A DNA stretch of 64,000 nucleotides, taken from the NCBI GenBank assembly GCA_017561825.1, contig JAFZBK010000061.1, positions 1 to 64,000 on the forward strand, in the 5' to 3' direction. Under the pieces are notes generated by a model. It was not told where the DNA came from. It saw only the letters and a list, made by a program, of their open reading frames with translations, and searched no databases. Below are positions 1 to 9,379 of this stretch, in pieces; within the stretch, counting starts at the first letter, position 1; every line of letters starts with the position of its first letter. The stretch comes from Prevotella sp. (GTDB taxonomy: Bacteria > Bacteroidota > Bacteroidia > Bacteroidales > Bacteroidaceae). The position numbers were made by a program, and so were the translations under genes.

Positions 1-1368
1 GAATTGATTCGCTGTTGCAGGGAGAGGCGAAGCAGTCTCTCCTATCGCGTTCCTTACGATGTAATAGAAGCATTCAAGCGTGATGAGAAATATATCCCCA
101 GGAAATGTACGAACCTCACCTGTGTGGAGCTCTTCGGTGAGTTGGAGGAAATCTTCCAATTACGTCAAGACAATGAGATTACCTTCGATGCCATGAGCCA
201 GAAGATTAATTCACTTTTGGAAGACAATCCGCAACTACTGTTCACAAAAGCCATCAAACAGTATGGATGGGAAGAAATGGGAGAAGAAATGATGCTTTTT
301 CTGCTCTTTTGTCATCTGTATGTCAATAACAACGACAATAACATTCTTTTCCACGACATTGATTTCCTTTATGACAACAAGCGGACATGGAATCGGGCTA
401 AAAATCAGTTAGCCAGAGGCAGACACGTGCTTTTTATAGAGGACATAATAGAGAACAACAATGATAACGGTATGTTGGATCGTGAGTCGTTCCGCATGAC
501 TCAGAAAGCGAAAGATGAACTTTTCCCGGAGTTGGATTTGAGTAACAGGACCAATAACGACCAACGAAAAGATATTGTTAAATGTGAGAAGATTGCCGAA
601 AAGCAGCTATTCTATGGCAAGAACATTCAAGCACAGATTGACGAGTTGAGCCAGTTGCTGGAGAATACCCACTACCAAGAAGTACATTCTCGCATGAAAG
701 ACTCTGGTTTCCGTTGTGGTTTTACTTGTCTGTTCTATGGTGCTCCTGGAACTGGCAAGACGGAAACTGTGCTCCAGCTTGCTCGCAAGACTGGCCGCGA
801 CATCATGCAGGTGAATATCTCACAGATTAAAAGTTGCTGGGTTGGTGAAAGCGAGAAGAATATCAAAAGCCTGTTCGACAACTATCGTGAGCAAGTGAAG
901 AAAAGCGAGGTGACCCCTATCCTCCTCTTCAACGAAGCTGATGCTATTATTAACAAACGTCAGGAAGGAGCAGAAAGAGCTGTTGATAAGATGGAGAACT
1001 CCATCCAGAACATTATCCTTCAGGAAATGGAAAACCTTGACGGCATCCTTATTGCAACCACTAATCTGGCAGGTAATATGGATAAGGCCTTCGAACGTCG
1101 GTTTCTCTATAAGATCAAGTTCGAACAACCGACTCTCGAAGCTCGCATGAGCATTTGGCACACGATGATACCTACTCTTGAAGAGAATGTCATTCGTACA
1201 CTCGCCACCCAATACGATTTCAGCGGTGGTCAGATAGAGAACATTGCCCGACACTACACTATTAGAAACATCCTTCATGGTGAATCTGAAAGTGTTATTG
1301 ACGAACTGTATTCATATTGTAATAACGAAAGGCTTAATGCAAAAGAAAAGCGAAAAATAGGGTTCTAA
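1..1368 (+). CDS. AAA+ ATPase, 5' end outside window
   Basis: This is the C-terminal part of an AAA+ ATPase. The frame is open to base 1, so the true start lies upstream. Walker A (GAPGTGKT) is at about 739-762, and the Walker B equivalent (ILLFNEAD) at about 919-942 has Asn where Asp is usual, followed by the Glu. A sensor-1 segment (ATTNLAG) and an Arg-finger-like FERRF follow, and the protein ends in a C-terminal helical region. The roughly 240 residues before the ATPase domain are charged, helical and not recognised. Such proteins remodel or unfold a partner, but nothing here names the substrate. The gene is visibly more A+T-rich than the his genes nearby, which may mean transfer. A separate promoter precedes the next gene, so they are not obviously one operon. 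Confidence 0.85.
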   Translation, partial: ELIRCCRERRSSLSYRVPYDVIEAFKRDEKYIPRKCTNLTCVELFGELEEIFQLRQDNEITFDAMSQKINSLLEDNPQLLFTKAIKQYGWEEMGEEMMLFLLFCHLYVNNNDNNILFHDIDFLYDNKRTWNRAKNQLARGRHVLFIEDIIENNNDNGMLDRESFRMTQKAKDELFPELDLSNRTNNDQRKDIVKCEKIAEKQLFYGKNIQAQIDELSQLLENTHYQEVHSRMKDSGFRCGFTCLFYGAPGTGKTETVLQLARKTGRDIMQVNISQIKSCWVGESEKNIKSLFDNYREQVKKSEVTPILLFNEADAIINKRQEGAERAVDKMENSIQNIILQEMENLDGILIATTNLAGNMDKAFERRFLYKIKFEQPTLEARMSIWHTMIPTLEENVIRTLATQYDFSGGQIENIARHYTIRNILHGESESVIDELYSYCNNERLNAKEKRKIGF

Positions 1369-1438
1369 TGTCCACAAATTGGAGTGACTAATGCCAATAA
1401 TGTAAAAAACTTAAGATTGGAAAAAAAACATGCATTCT

Positions 1439-1470
1439 TTTGGATGTGCGACTAACTTTCGTTACCTTTG
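1439..1470 (+). promoter_or_regulatory. Bacteroidota-type promoter for the membrane protein gene
   Basis: TTTG at 1439-1442, a 20-nt spacer and TACCTTTG at 1463-1470 match the TTTG-N19-23-TAnnTTTG consensus of the Bacteroidota primary sigma factor. Because of it, an in-frame TTG at 1468 cannot be the translation start; the ATG at 1501 lies about 30 nt downstream. Confidence 0.75.
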
Positions 1471-1500
1471 CAGCAAATAATAGCATTCGTTGATAATTGG

Positions 1501-2442
1501 ATGACAAACATGGTACAACTGAAACAAGAAGAACTGATCAAGAGCCGGGGATACCGTGCTACAATCAAGGCAGCATATAATTTGTTCACCGACAACTATA
1601 AGGTGATACTCAAGCATATCTGGCCGTATGCGCTGGTGTTGGCTCTCATCACCGGTGTATTCGTACTGAACCAGTTCAGGGTTTATGGTCAGCCGTCGCT
1701 ATCGGTGGTGAACATCATCACAGGATTCGCCCTGATGGTCCTTGTCTTTGCGGCCGATCTGGCATTCACAGGTAGGTTGATGATGTTGCTTAACCAGCAG
1801 TCGTTATCGTGGAACATCCTGCGTGCCCTCAAGGCATCGCTATGGTTATTGTTCCTGATAACCATCATCTCCATCATCGTTTCATTGATCGGCGTTGCCA
1901 TCAATCACTTTACAACTCCAAGCGACGCCACGGCAGGCATTCCCCAGACAGATCCGATGATCTTGATGCAACAGCAGCAGATGGCCTATTTCAAGACAAT
2001 GGGAATCGTAACGTTGGTAGGAATAGTCTTCGTCTTGCTGCTACTCCCCATCGTCTATATCATCATGCAGTATTTCGTGGAGATAAAAACTCGCTTCCAC
2101 CAAATCTTTTTCAAGGGATGGAAGACAGGAATGAAGCACTGGGGATATCTGTTCATCACCCTTCTGGTGGTCGGCATCCTATTGTCAGTAGTTATAACGA
2201 TTATCTCCTTACCGCTGATTATCCTATTCACTGCCTATGGCATCTCGCTACAAGGTGTAATACAAGGCGACGAGGCGGGTCTGCCAAGCTATTTCCACTT
2301 CTTGGCCTATGGTGTTTCGGTGGTGGTCTATTTCGTTTATTACATCATGATCATCTTCGCCCTGTTCGTGGCCTACTATATCTATGGTTCCATCAAGGCA
2401 AAGGAGCAGGAGAAAGAAAACTTTATGACAGTTGAGAGTTGA
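1501..2442 (+). CDS. multi-pass membrane protein, function unknown
   Basis: This 313-residue protein has about six long hydrophobic segments, at roughly residues 25-48, 58-84, 95-120, 155-182, 200-235 and 260-290, so it should sit in the inner membrane. No catalytic motif or known transporter signature was recognised. The start at 1501 is chosen because the only earlier in-frame start is a TTG inside the promoter; 1510 is a second possible ATG. The last codons (FMTVES) are written by a 7-nt repeat array that fills the spacer before hisB. The 67-nt gap to hisB and the lack of a terminator suggest cotranscription, but this does not show a role in histidine synthesis. Confidence 0.75.
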   Translation: MTNMVQLKQEELIKSRGYRATIKAAYNLFTDNYKVILKHIWPYALVLALITGVFVLNQFRVYGQPSLSVVNIITGFALMVLVFAADLAFTGRLMMLLNQQSLSWNILRALKASLWLLFLITIISIIVSLIGVAINHFTTPSDATAGIPQTDPMILMQQQQMAYFKTMGIVTLVGIVFVLLLLPIVYIIMQYFVEIKTRFHQIFFKGWKTGMKHWGYLFITLLVVGILLSVVITIISLPLIILFTAYGISLQGVIQGDEAGLPSYFHFLAYGVSVVVYFVYYIMIIFALFVAYYIYGSIKAKEQEKENFMTVES

Positions 2443-2494
2443 AAGTTCTTGCTCTGGCAAGCGTCCCTGCGGGCCGAGCGGAGAGTTGACAGTT
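2427..2494 (+). repeat. heptamer array split by a GC-rich insert
   Basis: Units GACAGTT, GAGAGTT, GAAAGTT run from 2427 to 2447, then a 33-nt GC-rich block with two small hairpins (CTTGC/GCAAG and CCCTGCGGG), then GAGAGTT, GACAGTT at 2481-2494. The array overlaps the end of the upstream gene and lies 15 nt before the hisB start. Confidence 0.8.
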
Positions 2495-2509
2495 AAACAG
2501 TATATACAT

Positions 2510-3577
2510 ATGGCGCAAAAGATACTATTCATTGATCGTGATGGCACGCTGATAGAAGAGCCTGCCGATGAGCAGATCGATGCTTTCGAGAAACTGAAAT
2601 TTGTAAAAGGGGTGTTCAAGAACTTAGGATTCATCCGTCAGAACCTTGACTTCCGTTTTGTCATGGTAAGCAACCAGGACGGACTTGGAACGGATTCGTT
2701 CCCAGAGGACACCTTCTGGCCTGTTCATAACTTCATCCTGCAAACCCTTGAGGGCGAAGGAATCACCTTCGATGATATCAAGATTGATCCCCACTTCCCC
2801 GAGGATAACCACCCCAACCGTAAACCAGGCATTGGGATGCTCACGGAGTATCTCAATAACCCCGACTACGATATTCCCGGAAGTTATGTGATTGGTGACC
2901 GCGAGAGCGACCGTCAACTGGCAGAAAACCTTGGGTGCAAGTCCTTGATTCTGGATGAGATGAGCTGGGATAAGATTGCCGAGATCCTCTTTGCAGGAGA
3001 ACGTGTGGCTGAAGTGAGAAGGACGACCAAGGAGACGGATATACACGTCAAACTGAATATCGACGGCACAGGCAAATGCGATATCTCCACAGGATTGGGC
3101 TTCTTCGACCACATGCTTGAGCAGATCGGTAAGCACGGCATGATGGACCTGCTGATTCATACCAAAGGTGACCTGCATGTGGATGAGCACCATACGATTG
3201 AAGATACGGCTATTGCATTGGGTGAGTGTATTCTGCAGGCATTAGGCGACAAGCGTGGTATTGAGCGCTACGGTTATTGTCTGCCGATGGACGACTGTCT
3301 GTGCTCGGTGGCACTCGACTTCGGTGGTCGTCCCTGGCTCGTATGGGATGCCACGTTCCAACGTGAGCGCATCGGTGAGATGCCCACAGAGATGTTCCTC
3401 CATTTCTTCAAGAGTCTGAGTGATGCGGCCAAGATGAACCTGAACATCAAGGCGGAAGGACAGAACGAACATCATAAGATTGAAGGGATCTTCAAGGCGC
3501 TGGCTCGTGCACTGAAAATGGCAGTACGTCGTGACATCTACCACTACGAACTGCCATCCACTAAAGGCGTACTATAA
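2510..3577 (+). CDS. hisB: bifunctional histidinol-phosphatase / imidazoleglycerol-phosphate dehydratase
   Basis: HisB catalyses two steps of histidine synthesis: dehydration of imidazole glycerol phosphate and dephosphorylation of histidinol phosphate. The 355-residue product has an N-terminal HAD phosphatase domain (residues 1-165, nucleophile motif DRDGT near residue 9) and a C-terminal dehydratase domain with the metal-binding His/Glu clusters FFDHMLEQ and DEHHTIED. The ATG at 2510 gives the normal N-terminus; an upstream in-frame extension would be read from the repeat array. It stands apart from the other his genes: hisGDC begin 7 kb downstream, beyond an oppositely oriented efflux cluster. 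It ends at 3577, directly abutting the end of the convergent transglycosylase gene with no terminator between them. Confidence 0.95.
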   Translation: MAQKILFIDRDGTLIEEPADEQIDAFEKLKFVKGVFKNLGFIRQNLDFRFVMVSNQDGLGTDSFPEDTFWPVHNFILQTLEGEGITFDDIKIDPHFPEDNHPNRKPGIGMLTEYLNNPDYDIPGSYVIGDRESDRQLAENLGCKSLILDEMSWDKIAEILFAGERVAEVRRTTKETDIHVKLNIDGTGKCDISTGLGFFDHMLEQIGKHGMMDLLIHTKGDLHVDEHHTIEDTAIALGECILQALGDKRGIERYGYCLPMDDCLCSVALDFGGRPWLVWDATFQRERIGEMPTEMFLHFFKSLSDAAKMNLNIKAEGQNEHHKIEGIFKALARALKMAVRRDIYHYELPSTKGVL

Positions 3578-4783
3578 TCAAACGTGATACTTGTATTTCT
3601 TCTTGGCCTTACGAGGTGCCACGGGAGAAATGCTGCCACCTGCTGATGGGAGCTTACCCATCGGCACACCACGGTATTGTGCATAGCGGGCACGGATGCG
3701 ATCGACGTAATCGACAGTCTCGTTAGCCCGCATATAACCATGTTTCACCACCGGGTCGTTATATCCTGCGGGCTCACGCAGCAGCAACATGTTGCGTGCC
3801 ACATCACCCCATCGCTGCGGATTTCCACCATTCTTACGGGTCAGAGCCATCGCATCCCTTACATGCATGGCACCACCATTATAGGCTGCCAGCACGAAGT
3901 TCTGTCGTTCGGTGACATTGGGAATATCCTGGAACGTACTGCTCAGTTCCTGCAAGTAACGGGCGGCAGCCGAGATATTTGGCTCCGGTGTATGGATATC
4001 ACTCATACTCAGTCCTAAGTGCGCAGCCGTTCCCGGCATGATCTGCATAAGTCCGCGAGCCCCAGCCCATGACCTTGCCTGTGGATCAAAGCAACTCTCC
4101 TGATAACACTGGGCGGCCATCAAGCGCCAGTCCCACCGCGCCAAAGGCGCGTATTTTCTGAACAGATCATCATATTTGGAGATCACGCCCGTGCTTCTGT
4201 TGAGGAACGGCGAATAGACATGACGTTTCACACTCGCGGTAGTCAGCAACCGATGCTCCTCCTCCTTGATATCCGCCAACATGTTCGGCTTGTACCATTG
4301 ATTGAGTGCATCGGCAAGTTCCGTGTTCGTCGACTGCACCAGCCAACGACCTTCAACACCGCAAAACTTCAGACTATCACTACCAAGGATGGAATCCGGT
4401 AACACCTTCATGATACTGTCGGGCAGCATATAAGCAATCACATCCGCCTCACCGCGTCCCAGCTTCCAGATCATCTCCAAGGTATCCTTACACAACTCCA
4501 CCCGTAATGATACGCCAAGGCTCTGTGCGAACTTCTCGCACAAGAGAAACTGCGCACCCATACCCTTACCGTGGTAGTCGTAGTAGGTTTCCGGACCAGA
4601 CAGCGTCAACATAATCATCTCACCGTTGGTCTGGATATCCTTCAAAGTGAAGGTATCTGAAACGGGTACACTATCTGTCTGCACCTCACCCCAAGGAGTG
4701 ACGAGTCGGGTATCCTGCTTTTCCTTCTGGCACGAAGTAAGACAGATGACACAGATAACGAGTAACAGACTAACCTTTTTCAT
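3578..4783 (-). CDS. mltF: membrane-bound lytic murein transglycosylase, MltF type
   Basis: This lipoprotein cleaves the glycan strands of peptidoglycan, forming 1,6-anhydro ends. The lipobox LTSC places the lipidated Cys at residue 18. Residues about 40-190 form a periplasmic solute-binding-like (SBP3) domain, and residues about 210-345 form a transglycosylase SLT domain with the catalytic Glu in QESCFDP (near residue 229) and the GLMQIMP and LAAYNGG motifs. The Lys/Tyr-rich C-terminus (KKKYKYHV) is unusual but not diagnostic. It starts 15 nt after the tolC-like stop, so it is probably the last gene of the efflux operon. Local wall opening could help seat a trans-envelope pump, but that link is inference. 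Confidence 0.9.
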   Translation of the reverse strand: MKKVSLLLVICVICLTSCQKEKQDTRLVTPWGEVQTDSVPVSDTFTLKDIQTNGEMIMLTLSGPETYYDYHGKGMGAQFLLCEKFAQSLGVSLRVELCKDTLEMIWKLGRGEADVIAYMLPDSIMKVLPDSILGSDSLKFCGVEGRWLVQSTNTELADALNQWYKPNMLADIKEEEHRLLTTASVKRHVYSPFLNRSTGVISKYDDLFRKYAPLARWDWRLMAAQCYQESCFDPQARSWAGARGLMQIMPGTAAHLGLSMSDIHTPEPNISAAARYLQELSSTFQDIPNVTERQNFVLAAYNGGAMHVRDAMALTRKNGGNPQRWGDVARNMLLLREPAGYNDPVVKHGYMRANETVDYVDRIRARYAQYRGVPMGKLPSAGGSISPVAPRKAKKKYKYHV

Positions 4784-4798
4784 TCTTCTTTTTTTTCA

Positions 4799-6154
4799 TC
4801 ATCTCTCCCCTATCGCCTGTCGGTATTCCAACAGTCTGTTCTGGTAATCGGCAAAAAGTTCCGTACGTTTGTCAAGTGCCTGCTGATAGAGCAATTGTGC
4901 TTCCAGGAGATCACTCATCCTACAGGTTCCTGCCTGGTAATAGTTCTGATTCAAACGAAGGTTTTCTGCAGCCTGTTCGATACTCTTGTCGGCAATCGTC
5001 AACTGTTGACGAGCCTCCTCCACATCATTCCAAGTCTTTTGCATACGGATCATTAGCAACTCGGCATTGTCGGTGAGTTGGTCGATGGCTTTCTGATGCT
5101 CCATCTTCTTCCTTTTCACCGTATGAGAACCACCCCACCAGTCGGATATGGGAATACTCACGGTAGCAAAAACCATACCGAAGGTGCGGTCGTTACCCAA
5201 CAGGTTATGATAGTTATATCCAGCTCCCACCGCGACGGTAGGCAGATTCTGCCCAAAAGCCATCTTCCGCTGGAGGTCGGTTGCTTCCACTTGTTTCTCC
5301 AATAGTTGGTATTCGGGCAACAAGGATAGGGAAGACTGTTTTCCTTCTTCGTTCATCGGCTTCGGCATCTCGGGAGAGCCACTGTACTCGTCATACACAA
5401 TGGTGAAATCATGATCCGCCAATCCGCAATACTGTGCTGTCAGTAGTTTTACTAAACTGATACCATTCATGAGCTTCACCCGCTGACTGGCAATATCATT
5501 CTGACGGAGCTGCACCTGCAGAAGATCGTTCCGCAAAGCCACCCCAGCCTTTACCGCTACAGATACATCCTTATAAAGGTTAGCCAGGAGCGAATCAACA
5601 GCATCCAGTGTCCTTACCTTCTCCTGCAACGACACCAACTGCCAATAATACGCCTCTGTGGTTTTCTCCACTTCGTTTACCGACTGCCGTAGTTGTATTC
5701 TGCTAACTTCCTCACCCACCTTGGCCAGTTGGTTGCCACGGACAATCTGGCCGCCGGCAAAAAGGGGCTGTGTGGCTGTGAGAGAGGCAATGGTACCATT
5801 CTTCATCATGGTCATGCTCATGGGGTTACCCAAGGCAGCAAGCGCCTCTGGGGGGAGTGTCTGACTCAATGCCATTCCCAATTCAGGAGAAATCATCTCC
5901 GACGGGTTCATATCCATCTTGGCCATTCCCTTGTTGGCATTGAACCACATTCCCGTTCCGCTGACGCTTGGGAAATAATGGGTATAAGCCTCTTTGCGCT
6001 GTTCCTGGGCAATCGAGATATTCTGTTGTGCACTTAGAACGGCATTATTGTGTTGCAAAGCAGAGTCCTTGAGCTGGGTCAAGGTATAAACAGACTGGGC
6101 TGTAGTACCAACGCAGCACAGCGAACAAAGAATCATTGCAAAGATTTTTCTCAT
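4799..6154 (-). CDS. TolC-family outer-membrane efflux protein
   Basis: This 451-residue protein is the outer-membrane channel component of a tripartite efflux system. It has a signal peptide (MRKIFAMILCSLCCVGTTAQS) and two related halves rich in long coiled-coil helices, as in TolC-family OEP proteins. The start at 6154 (MRKIF) is preferred over an ATG eight codons upstream because it begins a standard signal sequence. It lies 28 nt after the RND pump gene and 15 nt before mltF, so adaptor, pump, channel and transglycosylase are one transcription unit in that order. The substrate cannot be read from the sequence. Confidence 0.9.
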   Translation of the reverse strand: MRKIFAMILCSLCCVGTTAQSVYTLTQLKDSALQHNNAVLSAQQNISIAQEQRKEAYTHYFPSVSGTGMWFNANKGMAKMDMNPSEMISPELGMALSQTLPPEALAALGNPMSMTMMKNGTIASLTATQPLFAGGQIVRGNQLAKVGEEVSRIQLRQSVNEVEKTTEAYYWQLVSLQEKVRTLDAVDSLLANLYKDVSVAVKAGVALRNDLLQVQLRQNDIASQRVKLMNGISLVKLLTAQYCGLADHDFTIVYDEYSGSPEMPKPMNEEGKQSSLSLLPEYQLLEKQVEATDLQRKMAFGQNLPTVAVGAGYNYHNLLGNDRTFGMVFATVSIPISDWWGGSHTVKRKKMEHQKAIDQLTDNAELLMIRMQKTWNDVEEARQQLTIADKSIEQAAENLRLNQNYYQAGTCRMSDLLEAQLLYQQALDKRTELFADYQNRLLEYRQAIGER

Positions 6155-6182
6155 GACTTCTATTCTTAAACACTTCATTTCT

Positions 6183-9100
6183 TCAATTCTTTGTCGAAAC
6201 TTTCCAATACACCACAGGCAGCATGGTAACCACCATGATCAAAGAACCAATACCACCGGCAAAGATGGTTACACCCACCGGCATCCAGAACGAGCTCTGT
6301 GCAATAATCATCGGAACCACACCCACAGCCGTCGTAGCCGTAGTAAGGAAGATAGGTACCATGCGTCGCTTACCTGCCTCGTAGGCAGCCTGTTTTACAG
6401 CCTCGTTATATGCCTTCTTGTAGGCTTTCCTTTGTTCTTTCGTTGCCTTAACGGGTTTCGGATGACTCAACTTATACTGTTTTACCAAGCCAAGGGCATG
6501 CTCAAAGATCAGGATCTCGTTTCGCATGATCATTCCCATGAGAGTGATGACACCCATGATAGAGGTAAGACCCAAGGTACGGTTCATCAATCCCAGACCG
6601 ATCAGGGCACCAGGCAACATCAGTCCGAGGGCAGCAATACACACGATGGTGATACCATATTTCTTGAAGTTGAATAAGAGGAAGAAGAAGATGATTACCA
6701 TGGCGATGGCCACGCCGGCGAAGATCTGAGGCAGTGCCTCGGCATCATACTCTATCTCTCCTCCCACCTCAGCACGTACACCTTGCGGCAAGGGTATCTC
6801 ATGTTTCATGATGTCTGCTATGCGACTCTCCACGGGGGCCGCATAGACACCCTGGGCAAACTGTGCCGTAACCGTGATGCAGCGCTCCCCTCCCCGATGC
6901 ATGATACGACTTTCGCTCCACTTGGGCTGGACCTTGGCAATCTGTCTGAGTGGAATCGTACTGTTGGGAGAGAAATTGTCAGAAAGATCCAACTGTGACA
7001 GTGACGAAGAAGCCATTGACATCGGGGTGGCTATTCCCATGTTCTCGATATCTGAGAAAGTCATGTCACTATCATCTTTCACCACAACAGGCAACTCGTA
7101 GTTCCCTTCCCAAATCTGTCCTACCTTCAGTTTCCCAGTGGTTGCGCTCAGGGCCAGCGCGGCCGTGGTACGGGTAACGCCCAGTTGTGCTGATGCTATG
7201 GGATCCAGTTCCACATCAATCACAGGGAAAGGTTGTAAGAAATCGGTATGCACCCATTCCAGTTCCGGCATGGTACGCATCCGTGCCATGAGTCGTTCGG
7301 CTACGACATGGAGCGAGTCGAGATCTTCACCATAGAACCGGTATTCCAATTCAGGCACCTCCAGGTAGTCGAGACGTTTGAACCGCACATATGCCTGGGG
7401 GAAGGCTTCGCTCCATGCTGGCTGGTATTTGGCCAGCAGGTCGAGAGTAGCTTTCTGCGATTTGGTATTCACGATGAACTGGGCATAGTTCTTTCCTGCC
7501 ATCTGCGGAGCGTAACAAACCATGAAACGCGGAGATGAACAGCCCACGAAACTGGTAATGCTCTTCACATCTTCATCCTGTTGCAACACATTCCGCAGGG
7601 AATCGGCAATCTGTCGGGTTTCGCTGATTCCCTTCCCTTCCGGCAGGAAGAATTCCACGGCGAACTGGTCGCGGTCGGCAAAGGGGAACACCCTGATCTT
7701 CAAGGTGAACACAATCAGTAGTGAAAGGATGATGACAGCGATTCCACCGCCGATGGTGAGCCAAGGATGGCGGAATGTGAAGTTCAACACCTGATTATAA
7801 GTATTTTGAACCCATCGTGTAATGGTATTCCCACCAGTCTGCACCTTTTCGGGTTTGATAATCATCACCTCAAGGAACGGTATCACCGTAACGGCAAGGA
7901 AAAGAGATACCGCCAGGTTCACAGTGATGGTGACAGGGAAGTCTTTCAAGGCATCATGGAAACCGCCCGTCATCGTGTAAAGCAGTGGATAGAAGATCAC
8001 GCAGATACATAACGTAGCCAAAGCCATTGGCATGAAATACTGTCGGGCCGAGCTGATGGCCGCTTCCTTGGGATCGACACCCTTCCCGAGGTATTCCAAG
8101 TAGCCGTCAATCACCACGATGGAGTTGTCCACCACCATTCCCAATACCACGATAAGAGCAGCCAAGGTAACGATATTCAGTTCGATACCCATCAGATACA
8201 TGATGGAAACAGAGATGAAGGTGCTCAGCGGTATGGTAATGGCAGCAACAATGGCGGAACGCAAAGGGAACAGCACCATCATCACCAGGATAATGATCAC
8301 CATTGAGATAAGCAAGTCGCGCAGAAAATCGTTCACGCTCTTCCCTACCACCTTGGGCTGGTCGGCAATCCGGGTGATGGTCACATCTTCAGGCAACTCG
8401 TTCATACGGAAGTCGTTCAGCACCTGATCCACTTCCCTGCCATATTGCATGATATTGTTTCCGGGAGTCATCTCCAAGGAAAGGAGCACGCAGGGATGAC
8501 CATCCTGAGCAATGTAGCTTTCCGAACTGTCGTATTCGCGCACCACCCGTGCCACATCACGCACTCTTACCATCTTCCCCGTTGCCGGATCACTGAAAAT
8601 GATCTGATTAGCCACTTCCTCCTCACAGTTCTCTGTGGGTGCTATATGGATAGGTATCTGCTGATCGGCATCGTCCACACTGCCGCTCATCGTGGTGATG
8701 CCTTGCGATTGCAGACGACTGAACAGTAGTTGTTGACCGATACCGTATGCTTGCAGACGCTGACGATCAACATACAGACTGATCTGCTCCTTCTGTTCGC
8801 CGTAGATACGGACGTTGGCTACTGTTGGAATGCGCCGAAGACGGTCGCTGAGATGATCACTATAGTCTTGCAGCTCGCGGTAGCTACGCTGACCACTCTC
8901 TATGGCAATCAACAAGGCGGAAGTGTTCCCGAAGTCATCATTAGCCACCAGTGCCATTACTCCACTCGGCAACGACTGTTTGAAAAGAGTAAGACCGTGC
9001 TTAACCTTGCTCCATACCTCGTCTTTGTTATTGACATCATCGTTCAGTCTCACCATCACGATGCACATCCCGTTCTGAGCTGTCGTAGTGGTCTTGCTCC

Positions 9101-9353
9101 TGCATACCTCTCCATAGGTGAACAGGTAACGTTCCAAAGGACGAGCCACCTGTTCTTCCACTTCTTCGGCAGTGGCACCAGGATAGACGGCAATCACCAC
9201 ACCCTGACGGATGGTGAAGGCTGGGAACTCATCCTTCGGCATCTCATACATGCCGAAAATGCCGAGAAAGAACAAGATCACAATAATCAGCAATGTGATA
9301 GAATAATGTTCCAAGGGCCATCTTAGCCAACTCATCTTCTTCATAACTATCAA
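6183..9353 (-). CDS. RND-family efflux pump, AcrB-like
   Basis: This 1056-residue inner-membrane proton antiporter is of full RND length, with the usual twelve transmembrane segments and two large periplasmic loops. It begins with a cytoplasmic stretch and TM1 (WLRWPLEHYSI..., MPKDEFPAF), and the family signature around ERYLFTYGEV is present. In TM4 the segment VVDNSIVVID keeps the first acidic residue of the proton relay but has Asn where AcrB has a second Asp, so proton coupling may be arranged differently; heavy-metal RND pumps also vary here. A basic cytoplasmic loop rich in Lys and Ala lies late in the protein, before the last helices. It is flanked by an adaptor and a TolC-like channel. 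Drug, bile-salt or metal export are all possible. Confidence 0.92.
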   Translation of the reverse strand: MIVMKKMSWLRWPLEHYSITLLIIVILFFLGIFGMYEMPKDEFPAFTIRQGVVIAVYPGATAEEVEEQVARPLERYLFTYGEVCRSKTTTTAQNGMCIVMVRLNDDVNNKDEVWSKVKHGLTLFKQSLPSGVMALVANDDFGNTSALLIAIESGQRSYRELQDYSDHLSDRLRRIPTVANVRIYGEQKEQISLYVDRQRLQAYGIGQQLLFSRLQSQGITTMSGSVDDADQQIPIHIAPTENCEEEVANQIIFSDPATGKMVRVRDVARVVREYDSSESYIAQDGHPCVLLSLEMTPGNNIMQYGREVDQVLNDFRMNELPEDVTITRIADQPKVVGKSVNDFLRDLLISMVIIILVMMVLFPLRSAIVAAITIPLSTFISVSIMYLMGIELNIVTLAALIVVLGMVVDNSIVVIDGYLEYLGKGVDPKEAAISSARQYFMPMALATLCICVIFYPLLYTMTGGFHDALKDFPVTITVNLAVSLFLAVTVIPFLEVMIIKPEKVQTGGNTITRWVQNTYNQVLNFTFRHPWLTIGGGIAVIILSLLIVFTLKIRVFPFADRDQFAVEFFLPEGKGISETRQIADSLRNVLQQDEDVKSITSFVGCSSPRFMVCYAPQMAGKNYAQFIVNTKSQKATLDLLAKYQPAWSEAFPQAYVRFKRLDYLEVPELEYRFYGEDLDSLHVVAERLMARMRTMPELEWVHTDFLQPFPVIDVELDPIASAQLGVTRTTAALALSATTGKLKVGQIWEGNYELPVVVKDDSDMTFSDIENMGIATPMSMASSSLSQLDLSDNFSPNSTIPLRQIAKVQPKWSESRIMHRGGERCITVTAQFAQGVYAAPVESRIADIMKHEIPLPQGVRAEVGGEIEYDAEALPQIFAGVAIAMVIIFFFLLFNFKKYGITIVCIAALGLMLPGALIGLGLMNRTLGLTSIMGVITLMGMIMRNEILIFEHALGLVKQYKLSHPKPVKATKEQRKAYKKAYNEAVKQAAYEAGKRRMVPIFLTTATTAVGVVPMIIAQSSFWMPVGVTIFAGGIGSLIMVVTMLPVVYWKVSTKN

Positions 9354-9379
9354 TTGTCAATGACCAATTGTCAATTAGT
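9345..9379 (-). repeat. heptamer array between adaptor and pump genes
   Basis: Five 7-nt units on the plus strand (AACTATC, AATTGTC, AATGACC, AATTGTC, AATTAGT) fill the 21-nt spacer and extend into both coding ends. In the sense of transcription they read GACAATT/GATAGTT. The adaptor stop codon lies in the last unit. Confidence 0.8.

Noticed and set aside
820..1278. Antisense frame within the AAA+ ATPase gene
   Set aside because: The plus-strand frame holds clear Walker motifs; the antisense product resembles nothing.
1468..1500. TTG start for the membrane protein gene
   Set aside because: The TTG is part of the TACCTTTG promoter box, so it is upstream of the transcript start.
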